62,846 nt of DNA from Gemmatimonadaceae bacterium (GCA_013361935.1 JABFXC010000029.1:1-62846), one strand, 5' to 3'; shown: positions 1 to 9,700, numbered from the stretch's first letter. Numbers and translations: made by a program. Notes: a model not told the origin generated them from the letters alone.

Positions 1-332
1 GCCCCGCGGCGGTGCGAGCCGAAGGTGCGGAGGGCGAGCGTCAGCTCGCCCGGCTCGCAGGCGCGCGTGACGACGTCGCGCGCCGCGGCGCCGAGCCGCG
101 CCTCGCCGCGCAGGGCGAGCGTTCCGTGCGCGAAGGCGAGGGCGAGCACCCCATCCACCCAGGCGACACCCTCGAGCGTGCCTAACGGCAGGACGACGCG
201 CTCGCCCCCCGGCGCGACGAGGGCGACGTCCTCCGCGGTCAGCTCGAGGACCTGGTCGCCGGCGACGGCCGCGCCGCGCCAGCTCCCGCTCGCCGCGACC
301 GGAAAGCGCCCCTCGATCGGCTCGTGGCTCAC
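1..332 (-). CDS. hypothetical protein, 5' part only (runs off left edge)
   Basis: The minus-strand frame stays open from a GTG at 332-330 to the window edge, about 110 codons. The GTG overlaps the stop of the upstream CYTH gene (GTGA), a junction type used repeatedly in this window, which supports the start and implies translational coupling. The visible protein begins MSHEPIEGRF and is rich in Ala, Val, Leu and Gly, with short alternating hydrophobic stretches that suggest beta structure. I do not recognise a family. It carries one copy of the GCCTAACG octamer, read as Pro-Leu-Gly. The C-terminus is not visible, so length and function are unknown. Confidence 0.55.
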   Translation of the reverse strand, partial: MSHEPIEGRFPVAASGSWRGAAVAGDQVLELTAEDVALVAPGGERVVLPLGTLEGVAWVDGVLALAFAHGTLALRGEARLGAAARDVVTRACEPGELTLALRTFGSHRRG

Positions 333-904
333 CATTCCTCGTCGCCGAGGTCCGCGGCGCAGACGATCGGCCGCTTTCCCGTGCGCGCCTTGTAGCGGTC
401 CATGAACCCGAACAGCGAGTCCGTGGTGAAGATCGCGCGCGGCAGCTCGAGCGCCGCGATCGCCCGCTCGATCGACTCCGCGCTCCCCTCGACCTCGACG
501 AGGTCGTCCATCCGCGGATAGCGCTCGAAGCGCACCGTCGCCCCGTGCAACGTGTACTGGGCGATCTCTCGGTCGATGGTCCGCGTCAGCTCGTAGCCGA
601 GCCTTTCGACGATCTCGGTGAGCGCGGCGGGATCGTCGACGCGGGTGCCGATCTCCTCGCGCGCCTTGAGCCCGTTCACCGTCCGCGTCGGACCCTTCCA
701 CTCGAGCGATGCCTCGCTGCGCCCCGGACCGCGGAAGATGCGGACGCGCAGCACGTGGTCGAGCTTCCGGATGCGCCCCGCCTCGTCCTCGTAGCGGCAG
801 TCCTGCAGGTGTCCCTCGAGCTCGAGGACGCCGCCGGCGCGCTCGACGCGCGCGCGGCACGCGGCGAGATCGTCGACCACCGCCTTGAGCTCGGTCTCGA
901 TCAT
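329..904 (-). CDS. CYTH-domain protein, class IV adenylate cyclase (CyaB) type
   Basis: A 191-residue protein of normal length for the CYTH superfamily. The N-terminus carries the ExExK signature (ETELK, residues 3-7), followed by alternating charged strands with Arg, Lys and Glu residues (for example RVRIF, LEWKGP, KAREEI, RFERYPR, LVEVEG). These line the triphosphate- and metal-binding tunnel in the family. CYTH proteins include class IV adenylate cyclases, thiamine triphosphatases and tripolyphosphatases; the layout looks most like CyaB, but the substrate cannot be fixed from sequence. The ATG at 904 lies 7 bp after the stop of the HAD phosphatase gene, so both probably share a transcript. 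The stop overlaps the next GTG. Confidence 0.8.
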   Translation of the reverse strand: MIETELKAVVDDLAACRARVERAGGVLELEGHLQDCRYEDEAGRIRKLDHVLRVRIFRGPGRSEASLEWKGPTRTVNGLKAREEIGTRVDDPAALTEIVERLGYELTRTIDREIAQYTLHGATVRFERYPRMDDLVEVEGSAESIERAIAALELPRAIFTTDSLFGFMDRYKARTGKRPIVCAADLGDEEW

Positions 905-911
905 CGTTCCT

Positions 912-1634
912 CTAGCCGACGATCGCGCGGACGACCGCGGCGGTGTCGTGGAGGTTCTCGAACACCGCCCACGCGCCGTGTGCCGCGAGCTCCGCGGTCG
1001 TGTAGCGCCCGGTCGCGACGCCGATCGCCCGCGCGCCGATCCCGCGCCCGCAGGTCATGTCGTTCGGCGTGTCGCCGATGACGACGAAGCGCTCGCCGGG
1101 AAGGTCGGCGCCGAGCAGCGCGCGGGCACGCTCCCGCGCGACCGGCGGGAGGTCGGGACGATGCTCGGCGTCCGAGCCGTACGCATTGATCTTGAAGCGA
1201 GTCGGATCGATGCCGACGACGCGCAGCTTCTCGTGCGCGCCCGCCTCGAGGTTCCCGGTGAGCAGGCCGAGCACGACGTCGTCGCGCGCTTCGAGCGCGT
1301 CGAGCAGCTCGACGACGCCGCCGAAGCGTTGCGGCGGATGATCCGGATGGCGCAGCTCCTCGCGCAGCTGCTCGAGGTAGCGATCCATCACGCGCTCCAT
1401 CCGCTCGTCGATGTGGTCGTCGCTGTGGCCGGCGAGGTTCATCAGCTCGCGGACGATCTGCTTGTCGGTCTTGCCGTCGAAGCGGTGGTTCGCGGGACCG
1501 CTGCTGCCGAACACCTCCTCGAGCACCGTGTGCACCGCACGGCGTCCGGCGCCGTCGCTCCAGAGGATGGTGCCGTCGATGTCGAAGAGGACGACGGTCT
1601 TCAGGCCGCTCGTCGCGGTGCTTCCGTTGCTCAT
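912..1634 (-). CDS. HAD-family phosphatase (phosphoglycolate phosphatase-like)
   Basis: A 240-residue cytosolic HAD hydrolase. Motif I is FDIDGTILWSD, with the nucleophilic and acid/base aspartates. A helical cap follows. Motif II is in LLTGNLEAG and motif IV is VIGDTPNDM. The size and cap suggest a small-molecule phosphatase of the Gph type; the substrate is unknown. The start is the ATG at 1634, which overlaps the stop of the upstream EamA transporter gene (ATGA), indicating translational coupling. A much longer reading of this frame is possible but runs antiparallel through the intergenic repeat and is not credible. Confidence 0.82.
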   Translation of the reverse strand: MSNGSTATSGLKTVVLFDIDGTILWSDGAGRRAVHTVLEEVFGSSGPANHRFDGKTDKQIVRELMNLAGHSDDHIDERMERVMDRYLEQLREELRHPDHPPQRFGGVVELLDALEARDDVVLGLLTGNLEAGAHEKLRVVGIDPTRFKINAYGSDAEHRPDLPPVARERARALLGADLPGERFVVIGDTPNDMTCGRGIGARAIGVATGRYTTAELAAHGAWAVFENLHDTAAVVRAIVG

Positions 1635-2560
1635 GCGCGCGTGAGGAGGATGCCGAACATGATCGCGACCGCGCCCGCGATCTGCACGACGGTCGGCACC
1701 TCGCCGAGCGCCGGCCAGGCGACGAGCAGCGCGATCACGGGTTGCAGGTTGCTGTACATCGCGGTCCGCGTCGGTCCGAGGACGCGAACTCCACGGTACC
1801 AGAAGAGATACGCCAGCGCGAGCGCGAGCAAGCCGCTGTAGGCGAGCGCCCCCCACGCGCCGATGGTGAGCGTGCCCCATGAGGTGTGCGCGATCTCCGT
1901 CGACGCCACCGCGAGCAGCGGCACCGCGCCGCCGACCATCGTCACCGCCGAGAGGGTGAGCCCGTCGACACGCTCGGTGTACGGCTTGAGCAGCACGGTA
2001 TAGAGCGACCAGCACAGGCACGCGGTGAGCACGAGCAGCGGGCCCGCGAGCGTCGAGCCGCTCGCCGTGTTGGCGCCGCGCGGCTGCGTCGTCCCGAAGA
2101 CCACGAGCGCGATGCCGAACAGCGACGCGAGGATGCCGAGCACCTTCCGCCGGTTTGCGCGCTCGACGCCGAGGATGCGTCCGATGATCGCCATGAAGGC
2201 GGGCGCGGCGGAGAGGATGAGCGCCGTCGTACCGGCGCGCGTTCGCGCGATCCCCTCGATGAAGAAGAACTGATAGAGCCCGTTGCCGATCACGCCGAGC
2301 CCGAGCAGCGCGAGCAGCTCGCGCTTCGCCGGCCACGCGCGGCGGGTCGCGATCACGATCGCGGTGAGCACGACCGCCGCGATCGCGACGCGCCCGCCAT
2401 TGAAGGCGAGGGGCGTCATGAAGCCGGTGCCGAGCTTCACGACGATGTAGTTGACCCCCCAGATCACCGCCATCAACACGAGCAGGGCGTCGGTGCCCCA
2501 GTGATGCTCGGTGCTCTTCTCGGAGACGCGGGCGGGCTGCGGGGGGGAGGCGGTCGTCAC
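1631..2560 (-). CDS. EamA-family (DMT superfamily) membrane transporter
   Basis: A 309-residue polytopic membrane protein of the usual EamA length, with about ten hydrophobic segments in two homologous halves (first half begins LLVLMAVIWGVNYIVVKLGTG, cut here at the helix; second half begins around residue 165). Such proteins export amino acids or metabolites, or act as nucleotide-sugar or drug transporters; the substrate cannot be assigned. The GTG at 2560 is chosen because it gives a normal N-terminus, and a -10-like TATCTT sits 5 bp upstream, suggesting a leaderless message. It heads a coupled cluster with the HAD and CYTH genes. Confidence 0.84.
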   Translation of the reverse strand: MTTASPPQPARVSEKSTEHHWGTDALLVLMAVIWGVNYIVVKLGTGFMTPLAFNGGRVAIAAVVLTAIVIATRRAWPAKRELLALLGLGVIGNGLYQFFFIEGIARTRAGTTALILSAAPAFMAIIGRILGVERANRRKVLGILASLFGIALVVFGTTQPRGANTASGSTLAGPLLVLTACLCWSLYTVLLKPYTERVDGLTLSAVTMVGGAVPLLAVASTEIAHTSWGTLTIGAWGALAYSGLLALALAYLFWYRGVRVLGPTRTAMYSNLQPVIALLVAWPALGEVPTVVQIAGAVAIMFGILLTRA

Positions 2561-2565
2561 GCTTC

Positions 2566-2571
2566 AAGATA
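2566..2571 (-). promoter_or_regulatory. possible -10 box for a leaderless transcript
   Basis: TATCTT on the minus strand ends 5 bp before the GTG start of the EamA gene, and no Shine-Dalgarno sequence is visible. The same spacing of a -10-like hexamer to the start codon occurs at three other operon heads in this window. No clear -35 is seen. Confidence 0.3.
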
Positions 2572-2603
2572 ATTGCGCGTCCCACGTTGCACGTTTTTTC
2601 CAG

Positions 2604-2855
2604 GGCGACGTGGAAGTGGACGTGGTGACGTGGGAGCGAGGGCAGGACTGGGAGGACGTGGGACGTGGAAGTGGACATGGGGACGGGGGAGCGAGGGTGG
2701 GGCCGGGATGACGTGGGACGTGGGAGGTCGGATCCCAGGTTCGAAGTCGTCCCCACGTCCCCCGTCGTCCCCGAGTCCCCAACTCGCTCCCCCGTCCCCC
2801 GTCCACTCCCACGTCGCCCCGAAAGTCCCCGTCCCTCGTCGACTCCCACGTCGAC
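2604..2855. repeat. intergenic inverted repeat, family C copy 1
   Basis: The gap between the divergent EamA and DUF6941 genes is a long imperfect inverted repeat. The left arm has repeated GACGTGGAAGTGGAC and GGGGGAGCGAGG blocks; the right arm has their complements (CTCGCTCCCCCGTCCC, GTCCACTCCCACGTC). The left arm itself contains at least two tandem units. The same arms flank a second copy at 24357-24498. No ORF is credible inside. The purine-rich left strand and pyrimidine-rich right strand could form one large hairpin. Confidence 0.75.
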
Positions 2856-2867
2856 TACCTTCCGGGC

Positions 2868-3302
2868 ATGCGAATCACGTTTGCTCTCTTCGCCGACGCG
2901 GCGAACATCTCGCAGGAGGGGAAGCTCAACGTGCTCGGCGTCTTCGACGCCGTGCAGGTCGGGACGCTGCCCGCGCTGCATCCGCGCGCTCATCTCGTCG
3001 CGCGCATCGTCGGGCGGCGGGAGGACGCGGGGGTGCACCAGATGACCCTCACCTGGCGGAACCCGGCCGGCGAGACCCTCTGGAACACCGCGGGGGAGCT
3101 GCGCGTCGAGGCGCCCCCGGCGGGCGTCGAGCAGATGGATCTCCCCTTCATCGCCGCGCTCGACCTTCCCCTCGACCGCGCCGGCACCTTCACCCTCGCC
3201 CTGCAGATCGACGCCGACGAGATGGCATCCGTCGCCCTCCAGGTCCGCTCCGCGAGCGGCGCGCCGGGGCCGATGATCCCGGGCGGGGCGATGGTCAGCT
3301 AA
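2868..3302 (+). CDS. DUF6941-type protein of unknown function
   Basis: A 144-residue protein beginning MRITFALFADAANIS, then GKLNVLGVFDAV. This opening resembles the small DUF6941 family as I recall it (a 'plane' of beta strands starting with an ADyAN-like motif and a KLNVxGxFD motif). The rest alternates hydrophobic strands and looks like a compact beta sandwich. There is no signal peptide and no membrane segment. It is transcribed alone, divergent from the EamA gene across a large inverted repeat, and its stop is followed immediately by another palindromic element. The function is unknown. Confidence 0.7.
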   Translation: MRITFALFADAANISQEGKLNVLGVFDAVQVGTLPALHPRAHLVARIVGRREDAGVHQMTLTWRNPAGETLWNTAGELRVEAPPAGVEQMDLPFIAALDLPLDRAGTFTLALQIDADEMASVALQVRSASGAPGPMIPGGAMVS

Positions 3303-3392
3303 GGGGTCGGGGGTCGGGGGCCAGGGGCCGGGCGGAAGGAACGGCGTCAACTGCAGTTGCGCAGTCCCTCACGCCTGGCCCCCGGCCCCTGA
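3303..3392. repeat. intergenic palindrome, family A copy 1
   Basis: Begins just after the stop of the DUF6941 gene. The left arm (GGGGGCCAGGGGCCGGGCGG) pairs with the right arm (CGCCTGGCCCCCGGCCCC). The centre contains CAACTGCAGTTG. It lies between converging genes and could act as a two-way terminator, but there is no T-tract. Four relatives occur at 25235, 29521, 35885 and 40910. Confidence 0.8.
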
Positions 3393-3404
3393 AGTCCGCG
3401 CGCC

Positions 3405-4163
3405 CTACGCGCGCACTCGACGCGCGCCGACGTACCGCGAACGCAGCTTCTCGACGTACAGATCCTCCATGTCGTCGAGCTTCTCCATCGCGAAGCCGCC
3501 GCGGCCGAGGGCGGAGTGGACCATCGTGCGGTCGCCCGCGGCGATGCCGACGTGGGTGATGCGGCGGTCGGCGCGGTCGGAGAAGAAGAGCAGGTCGCCG
3601 GGGCGAAGCGCGAGCGGGTCGTCGCCCGCGTCCTCGCCGGCGCCCGCCTGCTGCCAGGCGTCGCGCGTCAGCACGATCCCGTGGATCAGGAACGCGGTCT
3701 GGACGAGCCCTGAGCAGTCGACGCCCCACGGGGTCACCCCGCCCCACAGGTAGGGCGTCCCCTCGAAGATCTTCATCGCCGTGCGCGCCGCCGCGGCAGG
3801 GTCGCGCGGATGCGCGCGTCGCAGCGCGTCGGGCGCGAGCGCGGTGCCGCTCTCCACGATGTCGTCCGGGAGGAGCAGCGCGCCGGGCGGCAGATGGCGG
3901 CGCTTTCCACCCGCGCTGCGCACGTGGCAGCCGAGCGACGTCAGGATCGACTCCTCGCGCGGCGGCTCGGCCACCGGGGCGAGATAGCCGGCGTGGATCC
4001 ATCCCTCGTACTCGTCGGCTCCGCGGACGCGGTGCCAGTCGTCGCGGCTCTCGAGCACGGCGAGCGCGCGGCCGCCGAGCGCCTGCGAGATCTGCGGCGC
4101 GGAGACGCGCGGCTCCCCGTGCATCGGCGCGTACGGCGCGATGACGACCACGTGTCCCTTCAT
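3405..4163 (-). CDS. NlpC/P60 peptidoglycan hydrolase with bacterial SH3-like N-terminus
   Basis: A 252-residue protein. The first 70 residues look like a bacterial SH3 domain (ALAVLESRDDWHRVRG, then DEYEGWIHAGYLAPV), which binds wall peptides. The C-terminal 130 residues are an NlpC/P60 domain with the catalytic Cys in DCSGLVQ and the His in ITHVGIA; PYLWGGVTPWGVDCSG is typical of dipeptidyl-peptidase VI (gamma-D-glutamyl-diamino-acid) enzymes. I see no signal peptide, so it may act on recycled muropeptides in the cytoplasm, as some relatives do. The ATG at 4163 overlaps the upstream stop (TGATG); a TTG three bases earlier is possible. Confidence 0.86.
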   Translation of the reverse strand: MKGHVVVIAPYAPMHGEPRVSAPQISQALGGRALAVLESRDDWHRVRGADEYEGWIHAGYLAPVAEPPREESILTSLGCHVRSAGGKRRHLPPGALLLPDDIVESGTALAPDALRRAHPRDPAAAARTAMKIFEGTPYLWGGVTPWGVDCSGLVQTAFLIHGIVLTRDAWQQAGAGEDAGDDPLALRPGDLLFFSDRADRRITHVGIAAGDRTMVHSALGRGGFAMEKLDDMEDLYVEKLRSRYVGARRVRA

Positions 4164-5185
4164 CAATCGCCTCCATCCCCCGGGACGTCGAGCAGTCCGG
4201 GAACGCCGTCGCGTCCACGGGCGAGACGCACCGCGTGCTCGATCGCCGCCTCCAGCGCCGCGCCGGCGACGACCCCCGCGGCGACCACGTCCCCGCGCGC
4301 GCCCTCGAGGGGCGCGAGCGCGAAGACGATGTCTCCGTCGAACGCGGTGCCCACGGGCGTGATGCGCCGGAAGAGCGCGCTCGACGCCGCCGCGGCCACC
4401 GCGCCGAGGTCGGCGCGGGAGAAGGCGGCGTTCACGGCGACGACGGCGAGCGTCGTGTTCACGGGGGCGATCTCGCCCTGCGCGTCGGCGAAGTGAGCGG
4501 GGAGCCCGCGGGCGAGGATCGCGGTGGAATCGGCGAAGCCCTCGTCGTCGCGCGCGCCGGCGATGATCCGACCCTCCCCGTCGCGGACGTCGCCTAACGC
4601 GTTGACGACGACCATCGCCGCGGCGACGAGCTCGCCGCTGCGCGCGCTGGCGCAGCCGAAGCCGCCCTTCATCGACCGCGCCGCGCCCGCGGCCTTGCCA
4701 ACGGTCGCGCCGGTTCCCGCACCGACGCTCCCCTCCGCGACATCGTACGTCCGCGCGGCATCGGCCGCGGCGTAGGCCATCTCCGGCGTCGGCCGCGCGT
4801 CGAAGCGACCGAGCGGCGCGAGGTCGAAGATCACCGCCGCGGGCACGATCGGGACGACGCCGCCGCCGACGTCGAAGCCGCGGCCGCGCTCCTCGAGCCA
4901 GCGCATCACCCCCGCGGCCGCGTCGAGCCCGTAGGCGGAGCCGCCGGTGAGGAGGATCGCGTCGACGCGATCGACGAGATGGTGCGAGGTGAGCAGGGGC
5001 AGCTCGCGCGTTCCCGTCGCGCGACCGACCACCGCCGCGGCGCCGCGCATCGCACCCTGGACGGGACGGACGACGGTGCAGCCCGTGCCACCGCCCGCGT
5101 CCGTCGCGTGCCCGACGGCGACGCCGAGCGCGGCGAGATCGGCGACGGGATCGAGCGTCGGCCCATGCGCGGAATCGTGTTGCAC
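4163..5185 (-). CDS. P1/DmpA-family (S58) aminopeptidase
   Basis: A 340-residue protein starting at a GTG that overlaps the upstream stop (TAGTG). Family marks are LLTGGSAYGLDAAAGVMRW, GSVGAGTGATVGK and an NTTLAVVAV segment where the autocatalytic cleavage and nucleophile of this N-terminal-nucleophile family are expected. DmpA-type enzymes release N-terminal D- or L-amino acids or beta-peptides after self-processing into two chains. Its place between a zinc-ribbon protein and an NlpC/P60 hydrolase, all translationally coupled, suggests a shared role in peptide or muropeptide breakdown, but this is inference. One GCCTAACG octamer lies inside, read as Ala-Leu-Gly. Confidence 0.82.
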   Translation of the reverse strand: MQHDSAHGPTLDPVADLAALGVAVGHATDAGGGTGCTVVRPVQGAMRGAAAVVGRATGTRELPLLTSHHLVDRVDAILLTGGSAYGLDAAAGVMRWLEERGRGFDVGGGVVPIVPAAVIFDLAPLGRFDARPTPEMAYAAADAARTYDVAEGSVGAGTGATVGKAAGAARSMKGGFGCASARSGELVAAAMVVVNALGDVRDGEGRIIAGARDDEGFADSTAILARGLPAHFADAQGEIAPVNTTLAVVAVNAAFSRADLGAVAAAASSALFRRITPVGTAFDGDIVFALAPLEGARGDVVAAGVVAGAALEAAIEHAVRLARGRDGVPGLLDVPGDGGD

Positions 5186-5382
5186 TACTTCCGTCCCCCT
5201 CCCGTCTCGCCCGACTGCTCGTCGCGCAGCTCCTGGCAGACCTTGCAGAGCGTCACGCCGCGAAAGCTGCAGATCATGCAGATGAACGTCCCGCAGTCGA
5301 CGCACGGATAGCCCTCCGACGCGCGCTCCTCCTTCCCGCACGCCCGGCAGACCATCATGTCGCGTTCTTGTAATTCAGGCAT
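5185..5382 (-). CDS. small double zinc-ribbon protein
   Basis: A 65-residue protein with four CxxC pairs (CRAC, CVDC, CMIC, CKVC), consistent with two zinc-binding knuckles in a B-box or ribbon-like fold. The start is taken as the ATG at 5382 (MPELQERDMMVCRAC). An upstream in-frame ATG at 5427 would translate the palindromic repeat at 5398-5430 and is unlikely. The stop overlaps the GTG of the P1 peptidase gene, so the two are coupled. The function is unknown; such proteins often bind nucleic acid or act as adaptors. Confidence 0.68.
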   Translation of the reverse strand: MPELQERDMMVCRACGKEERASEGYPCVDCGTFICMICSFRGVTLCKVCQELRDEQSGETGGGRK

Positions 5383-5397
5383 CTCGATCAGGCGGTT

Positions 5398-5430
5398 TCC
5401 GGGTACCGGGTACCGGGTACCCGGCACCCC
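5398..5430. repeat. intergenic palindrome, family B copy 1
   Basis: Three tandem GGGTACC units followed by CGGCACCCC form a self-complementary block. It ends directly at the stop codon of the NtrC-like gene (5432). A longer relative lies at 50406-50466, also ending at a stop codon. Confidence 0.7.
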
Positions 5431-5431
5431 T

Positions 5432-6784
5432 CTAAGTAAGGTTGTAGTCCTTGATCTTCTTGATCAGCGTCGCTCTCGAGATTCCCAGCTCGCGCGCCGC
5501 TCTCGTCCGGTTGCCGCCGTGAGCGCGGAGGGTGCGTTCCATGTGGACGCGCTCCACTTCCTCGAGCGACTTGGGCACATAATGCTCCACCGCGGCGCCG
5601 CTCGCGTCGCGGACTTCCGAGGGAAGATGCACCGGGAGGATCTCCGCCGCACCGCGCCCCATGATCATCGCCCGCTCGATCACGTTGCGCAGCTCGCGGA
5701 TGTTGCCGGGCCACGCGTACTTCAGCAGCCGCTCGAGCGCCGCGTCCGAGACCCGCGCCGGCGCCTCGCCGAGCTGCGGACCGAGCTCGTCGATCGTCGC
5801 GGCGATCAGCTCGATCAGGTCCTCGCGCGCCCGCGCCCGCAGCGGCGGCAGGGTGATCGGCATGACGCTCAGCCGATAATAGAGGTCCTCGCGGAAGCGG
5901 TCGGCCGTCACCTCGTTGACGAGATCCTTGCTCGTCGCCGCGATGAGCCGCACCTGCGCCCGCACCTCGTCCGTCCCGCCCAGCCGGCGGAAGCTCTTTC
6001 CCTCGAGGACGCGGAGCAGCTTGGGCTGCAGCGTCGCGTCGAGGTCGCCGATCTCGTCGAGGAAGAGCGATCCGCCATCCGCGATCTCGACCAGCCCGAT
6101 CTTCCGCTCGCGCGCCTCGCCGCCCAGCGCGCCGCGCTCGTGGCCGAACAGCTCCGAGTCGAGCGATGCCGCCGTCAGGCTCGCGCAGTTGACCTCGACG
6201 AATGGACGCGCGCCGCGCGGGCTCTGCCGGTGGATGAGCTCCGCGACCCGTCCCTTCCCCGTCCCGCTCTCGCCGAGCAGCAGCGCCGTCGTCTTGTCGC
6301 TCCGCGCGAGCAGCGCGATCTGCTCGGCGATCTCGCGCATCGCCGGGGAGATGCCGAGCAGCGAGCCGGAGTTGTTCGTCGCGCTGCCGCGGCGCCCCGT
6401 GAGGAAGCGGTTCATCTCACGAAGCTTCGCCTTCTCCAGCGCGCGCTCCGCGGCGGCGCCGAGGTGGCCGAGCTCCACCGGCTTCGTCAGGAAGTTCTCC
6501 GCGCCGCGACGCATCGCTTCCACCGCGGTGCCGATGTCGCCCTGTCCGGTCATCATGATGACCACCGCCTGCTCGTCGTGCAGCCGCGCGAGGACGTCGA
6601 GCCCCGAGCTGTCCGGGAGGTTCAGGTCGAGCACGACGAGATCGGGGCGCGACTTCCGGAACACCGCGAGCCCCTCCTCGGCGCTGTGCGCGACCTCCAC
6701 CTGATGACGAGACCGCTCGAAGAAGCGGCCGAGCGTCGCGGTGATGTCCGGTTCGTCGTCGATCAGGAGGATCGTTGCCATCAT
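5432..6784 (-). CDS. NtrC-family response regulator with altered GAFTGA loop
   Basis: A 450-residue regulator. The receiver domain (1-120) has the acidic pocket and phosphoacceptor Asp53 in VLDLNLP and Lys101. The AAA+ domain (about 140-370) has Walker A GESGTGKG (171-178) and Walker B SLFLDEIGDL (239-248). A Fis-type HTH closes the protein (RAARELGISRATLIKKIKDY). The sigma-54-contacting loop, normally GAFTGA, reads GALGGE (218-223), so ATP-driven opening of sigma-54 promoters is doubtful. The ATG at 6784 overlaps the stop of the large histidine kinase gene (ATGA), which makes that kinase the likely partner. Palindrome B abuts the stop. Confidence 0.92.
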   Translation of the reverse strand: MMATILLIDDEPDITATLGRFFERSRHQVEVAHSAEEGLAVFRKSRPDLVVLDLNLPDSSGLDVLARLHDEQAVVIMMTGQGDIGTAVEAMRRGAENFLTKPVELGHLGAAAERALEKAKLREMNRFLTGRRGSATNNSGSLLGISPAMREIAEQIALLARSDKTTALLLGESGTGKGRVAELIHRQSPRGARPFVEVNCASLTAASLDSELFGHERGALGGEARERKIGLVEIADGGSLFLDEIGDLDATLQPKLLRVLEGKSFRRLGGTDEVRAQVRLIAATSKDLVNEVTADRFREDLYYRLSVMPITLPPLRARAREDLIELIAATIDELGPQLGEAPARVSDAALERLLKYAWPGNIRELRNVIERAMIMGRGAAEILPVHLPSEVRDASGAAVEHYVPKSLEEVERVHMERTLRAHGGNRTRAARELGISRATLIKKIKDYNLT

Positions 6785-9700
6785 GCGGCCGTGGTGAAGA
6801 TGACTCGCGCCACGTCCTCGAGCGCGAATGGCTTGCTGATGTAGGGGCGTCCGCTGCGCTCGATGAGCGCGCGCGCCGAGTCGCTGAACGCGTCGCCGGT
6901 GACGAAGACGATGCGCGCCGCGTGCTCCGGGTCGTGACGGAGCAGCTTGTCGTACACCGCGCCGCCGGCCATGTCCGGCATCCGCAGGTCGAGGAGGATC
7001 GCGTCGTAGCGCCGGCTTTCCAGCCGCGCGATCGCCTCCAGCCCCGAGCCGGCGACGTCCACCTGGTGCCCGAGCGAGCGGAGGAAGATCTGCAGCGCCT
7101 CGCGCACCGCGCGCTCGTCGTCGGCGACGAGGACGCGGCGCGAGCGCTCGTTCTCCACCGCGGGCGCGGGTGGCGGCGCCGGATGCGCCGACGCCGGAGT
7201 CGCCGTCACCGGCAGCGCGACCGAGAACGTCGCCCCCGACCCGGCCGCCGACTCGACGGAGATCCGCCCCGCGTGCTCACGGACGATCCCGTCGGCGATC
7301 GAGAGGCCGAGCCCCGTTCCCTTCCCGACGCCCTTCGTCGTGTAGAAGGGATTGAAGATCTGCCCGATTCGCGCCGGCTCGATTCCCGGCCCGCTGTCGG
7401 CGATGCGCGCCACGATCCGCCCCTCCTCCAGCGTCGTCGCCACGCCGATCCGCCGCGCGCCCGTCCAGTGCTCCAGCGCCTGCTCGGCGTTCGTGAGCAG
7501 CGCGAGGAAGACCTGCTGGAGCTGGAAGGGATCGGCCCACGTCTTCGGCAGCGACCCGTCGAGCTCGACGCTCAGCTCGATCTGCTCGACGCGCAGCGCG
7601 TAGCGCCGCAGCTCGACGGTGTCGAGGAGCACCTGGTTGACGTCGGTCGCCTGGCGCTCCGGCTGATGGCGGCGGGCGAAGGTCAGCAGGTTGCGGACGA
7701 TCTTCGCCGCGCGGTTCGCCTCGCTGTTGATGTTCTCGAGGACGCGCCGCTTCTCGTCGCCGGGATCGAACTGGCCGAGGAGCAGCTCCGAGAAGGCCAT
7801 CATCCCGGCGAGCGGGTTGTTCAGCTCGTGGGCGACGCCGCTCACGAGCTGGCCGATGGCCGCCAGCTTCTCCTGCTGGAGGAGCTGCTCGACGAGCCGC
7901 TTCTCCTCGGTGACGTCGCGGACGATGCCTAACGCGCCGACGACGGCGCCGTGCTCCATGATCGGCGCGGCGATGAGCGAGGCGGGTCGCGGCTCGCCGT
8001 CGGGGCCCAGGTAGCGGACCTCGACGCGCGGGCGCTCGCCGGCGATCGTCACCGCCAGCGCCTGGCGCATCGCGTCGGCGTCCCGCGGGTCGCAGATCTC
8101 CAGCGCCGAGCGGCCGAGGAGCGTGTCGCGGCTGCGGCCCGTGCCGTGCTCGAGGGCGCGGTTCACCGAGGTGAAGCGCATCTCCTCGTCGAGGGTGAAG
8201 ATCGCGTCCGCGGCCGACTCGACGAGGCGCTCGTAGCGCGCCTCCGACCGCTCGAGCGCTTCGGCGCGCGCGCGGTCCTCGGTGACGTCGCGCGCCACGC
8301 CGAGCACGCCGACCACCGCCGTCCCCTGGCGGATCGGAGTGTTCGTCACGGAGACGAGCCGCGCCTCCCCCGAGTCGAGCGGCACGCGCGCCTCGTAGCG
8401 GCGCGCCTCGCCGGCGAGCGCGAGCCGGAAGTTGTGCTTCGCCTCGTCCACGTCCTCGGCGAAGATCAGCGGCGCCGCGGCGCGGCCGAGCAGGTCCTCG
8501 CGCTTCTTCCCGACGAGCGCGCAGGTCGCGTCGTTCGCCGAGGTGAGCGCGCCGCGCGCATCCATCGTGTAGATCGCGTCCGACGCCGACTCGACGAGAT
8601 TGCGGTAGCGCGCCTCCGACTGCGACATCGCCTCCCTCGCGCGGCGCTCGCCGGTCATGTCGCGCAGCGAGGCGACGGTGCCGGTGATGCGGTCGCCCTC
8701 GCGCAGCGGCGCGGTGCTCACCGCGACGAAGCGGCGCTCGCCGTCCGGGCGGACGACCACCGCGTCGTAGCGCTGCGGCGTCCCCTCGAAGCCGGCCCGC
8801 TCGCGCTCGCGCACCTCGTCGCGCATCTCCGGCGCGACGAGGTCGGCGACGGCGACGCCGCTGAGATCACCGCTCCGCCCGAACAGCCCCTCCGCGGCCG
8901 GGTTGGCGAAGGCGAGCCGGCGGTCGAGATCGGTGATCACGATCGCGTCGTTCGCCGTCTCGACCACGCGGCGGTGCCGCTCGCCGAGCTTCGTCACCTC
9001 CTCGAACAGCCGCGCGTTCACCACCGCCACCGCCACCTGCTCGGCGAGGCGGTGGAGGACGCGGGCGTCGGCGTCGGTGAAGTCGTGATCGCGATTGATG
9101 ACCGCGAGCGCACCGATGCTCCCCTGCTTCGTGCGCATCGGGGCGATGATGATCTTCCGCATCTTCGCCGCGTCCACCGACGGCCCGTGGAAGGCGGCGT
9201 CGGCGGCGATGTCGTTCGAGATGACCGTCGTCCCCGTCTCGAGCGCGCGGCCGGCGACGCTGCGGGCGATCGGGATGTACATCCCGCGGATCGGCTCCGC
9301 GCTCCCCGACGCCTCCACGATGTGGATGTCGCCCCCGGCGCGCAGCCCGATGCACGCGCCCTCCGAGCGGAGCATCGCCGTCGCGTGGCGGAGGATGAGC
9401 GGCAGCACCTGCGCGAGACGCAGCGACTCGCCCACCGCGCGGGCGACGTCGGCCACCGCCTCGCCGGCGCGCTGCTCGCGCTGCGACTCCGCGTAGTGGC
9501 GCGCATTGATGATCGCCGTCGCCGTCTGCGCCGCCATCGTGTGCAGCACTTCGTCGTCCTCGGCGCCGTACTGATGCGTCTTCGCCGAGTAGACGCCGAT
9601 GACCCCGAGCAGCTTCGCGCCGACGAGCATCGGGACGACGAGCACCGAGCGCGCCGGCCCGCCGTCGCCGACGACGTCGTCCGCCGCGGCCAGCGCGACC

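Noticed and set aside
5398..5421. Tandem GGGTACC units as a possible CRISPR or VNTR start
   Set aside because: Only three 7-bp units with no spacers; part of a palindrome that also occurs at 50.4 kb.
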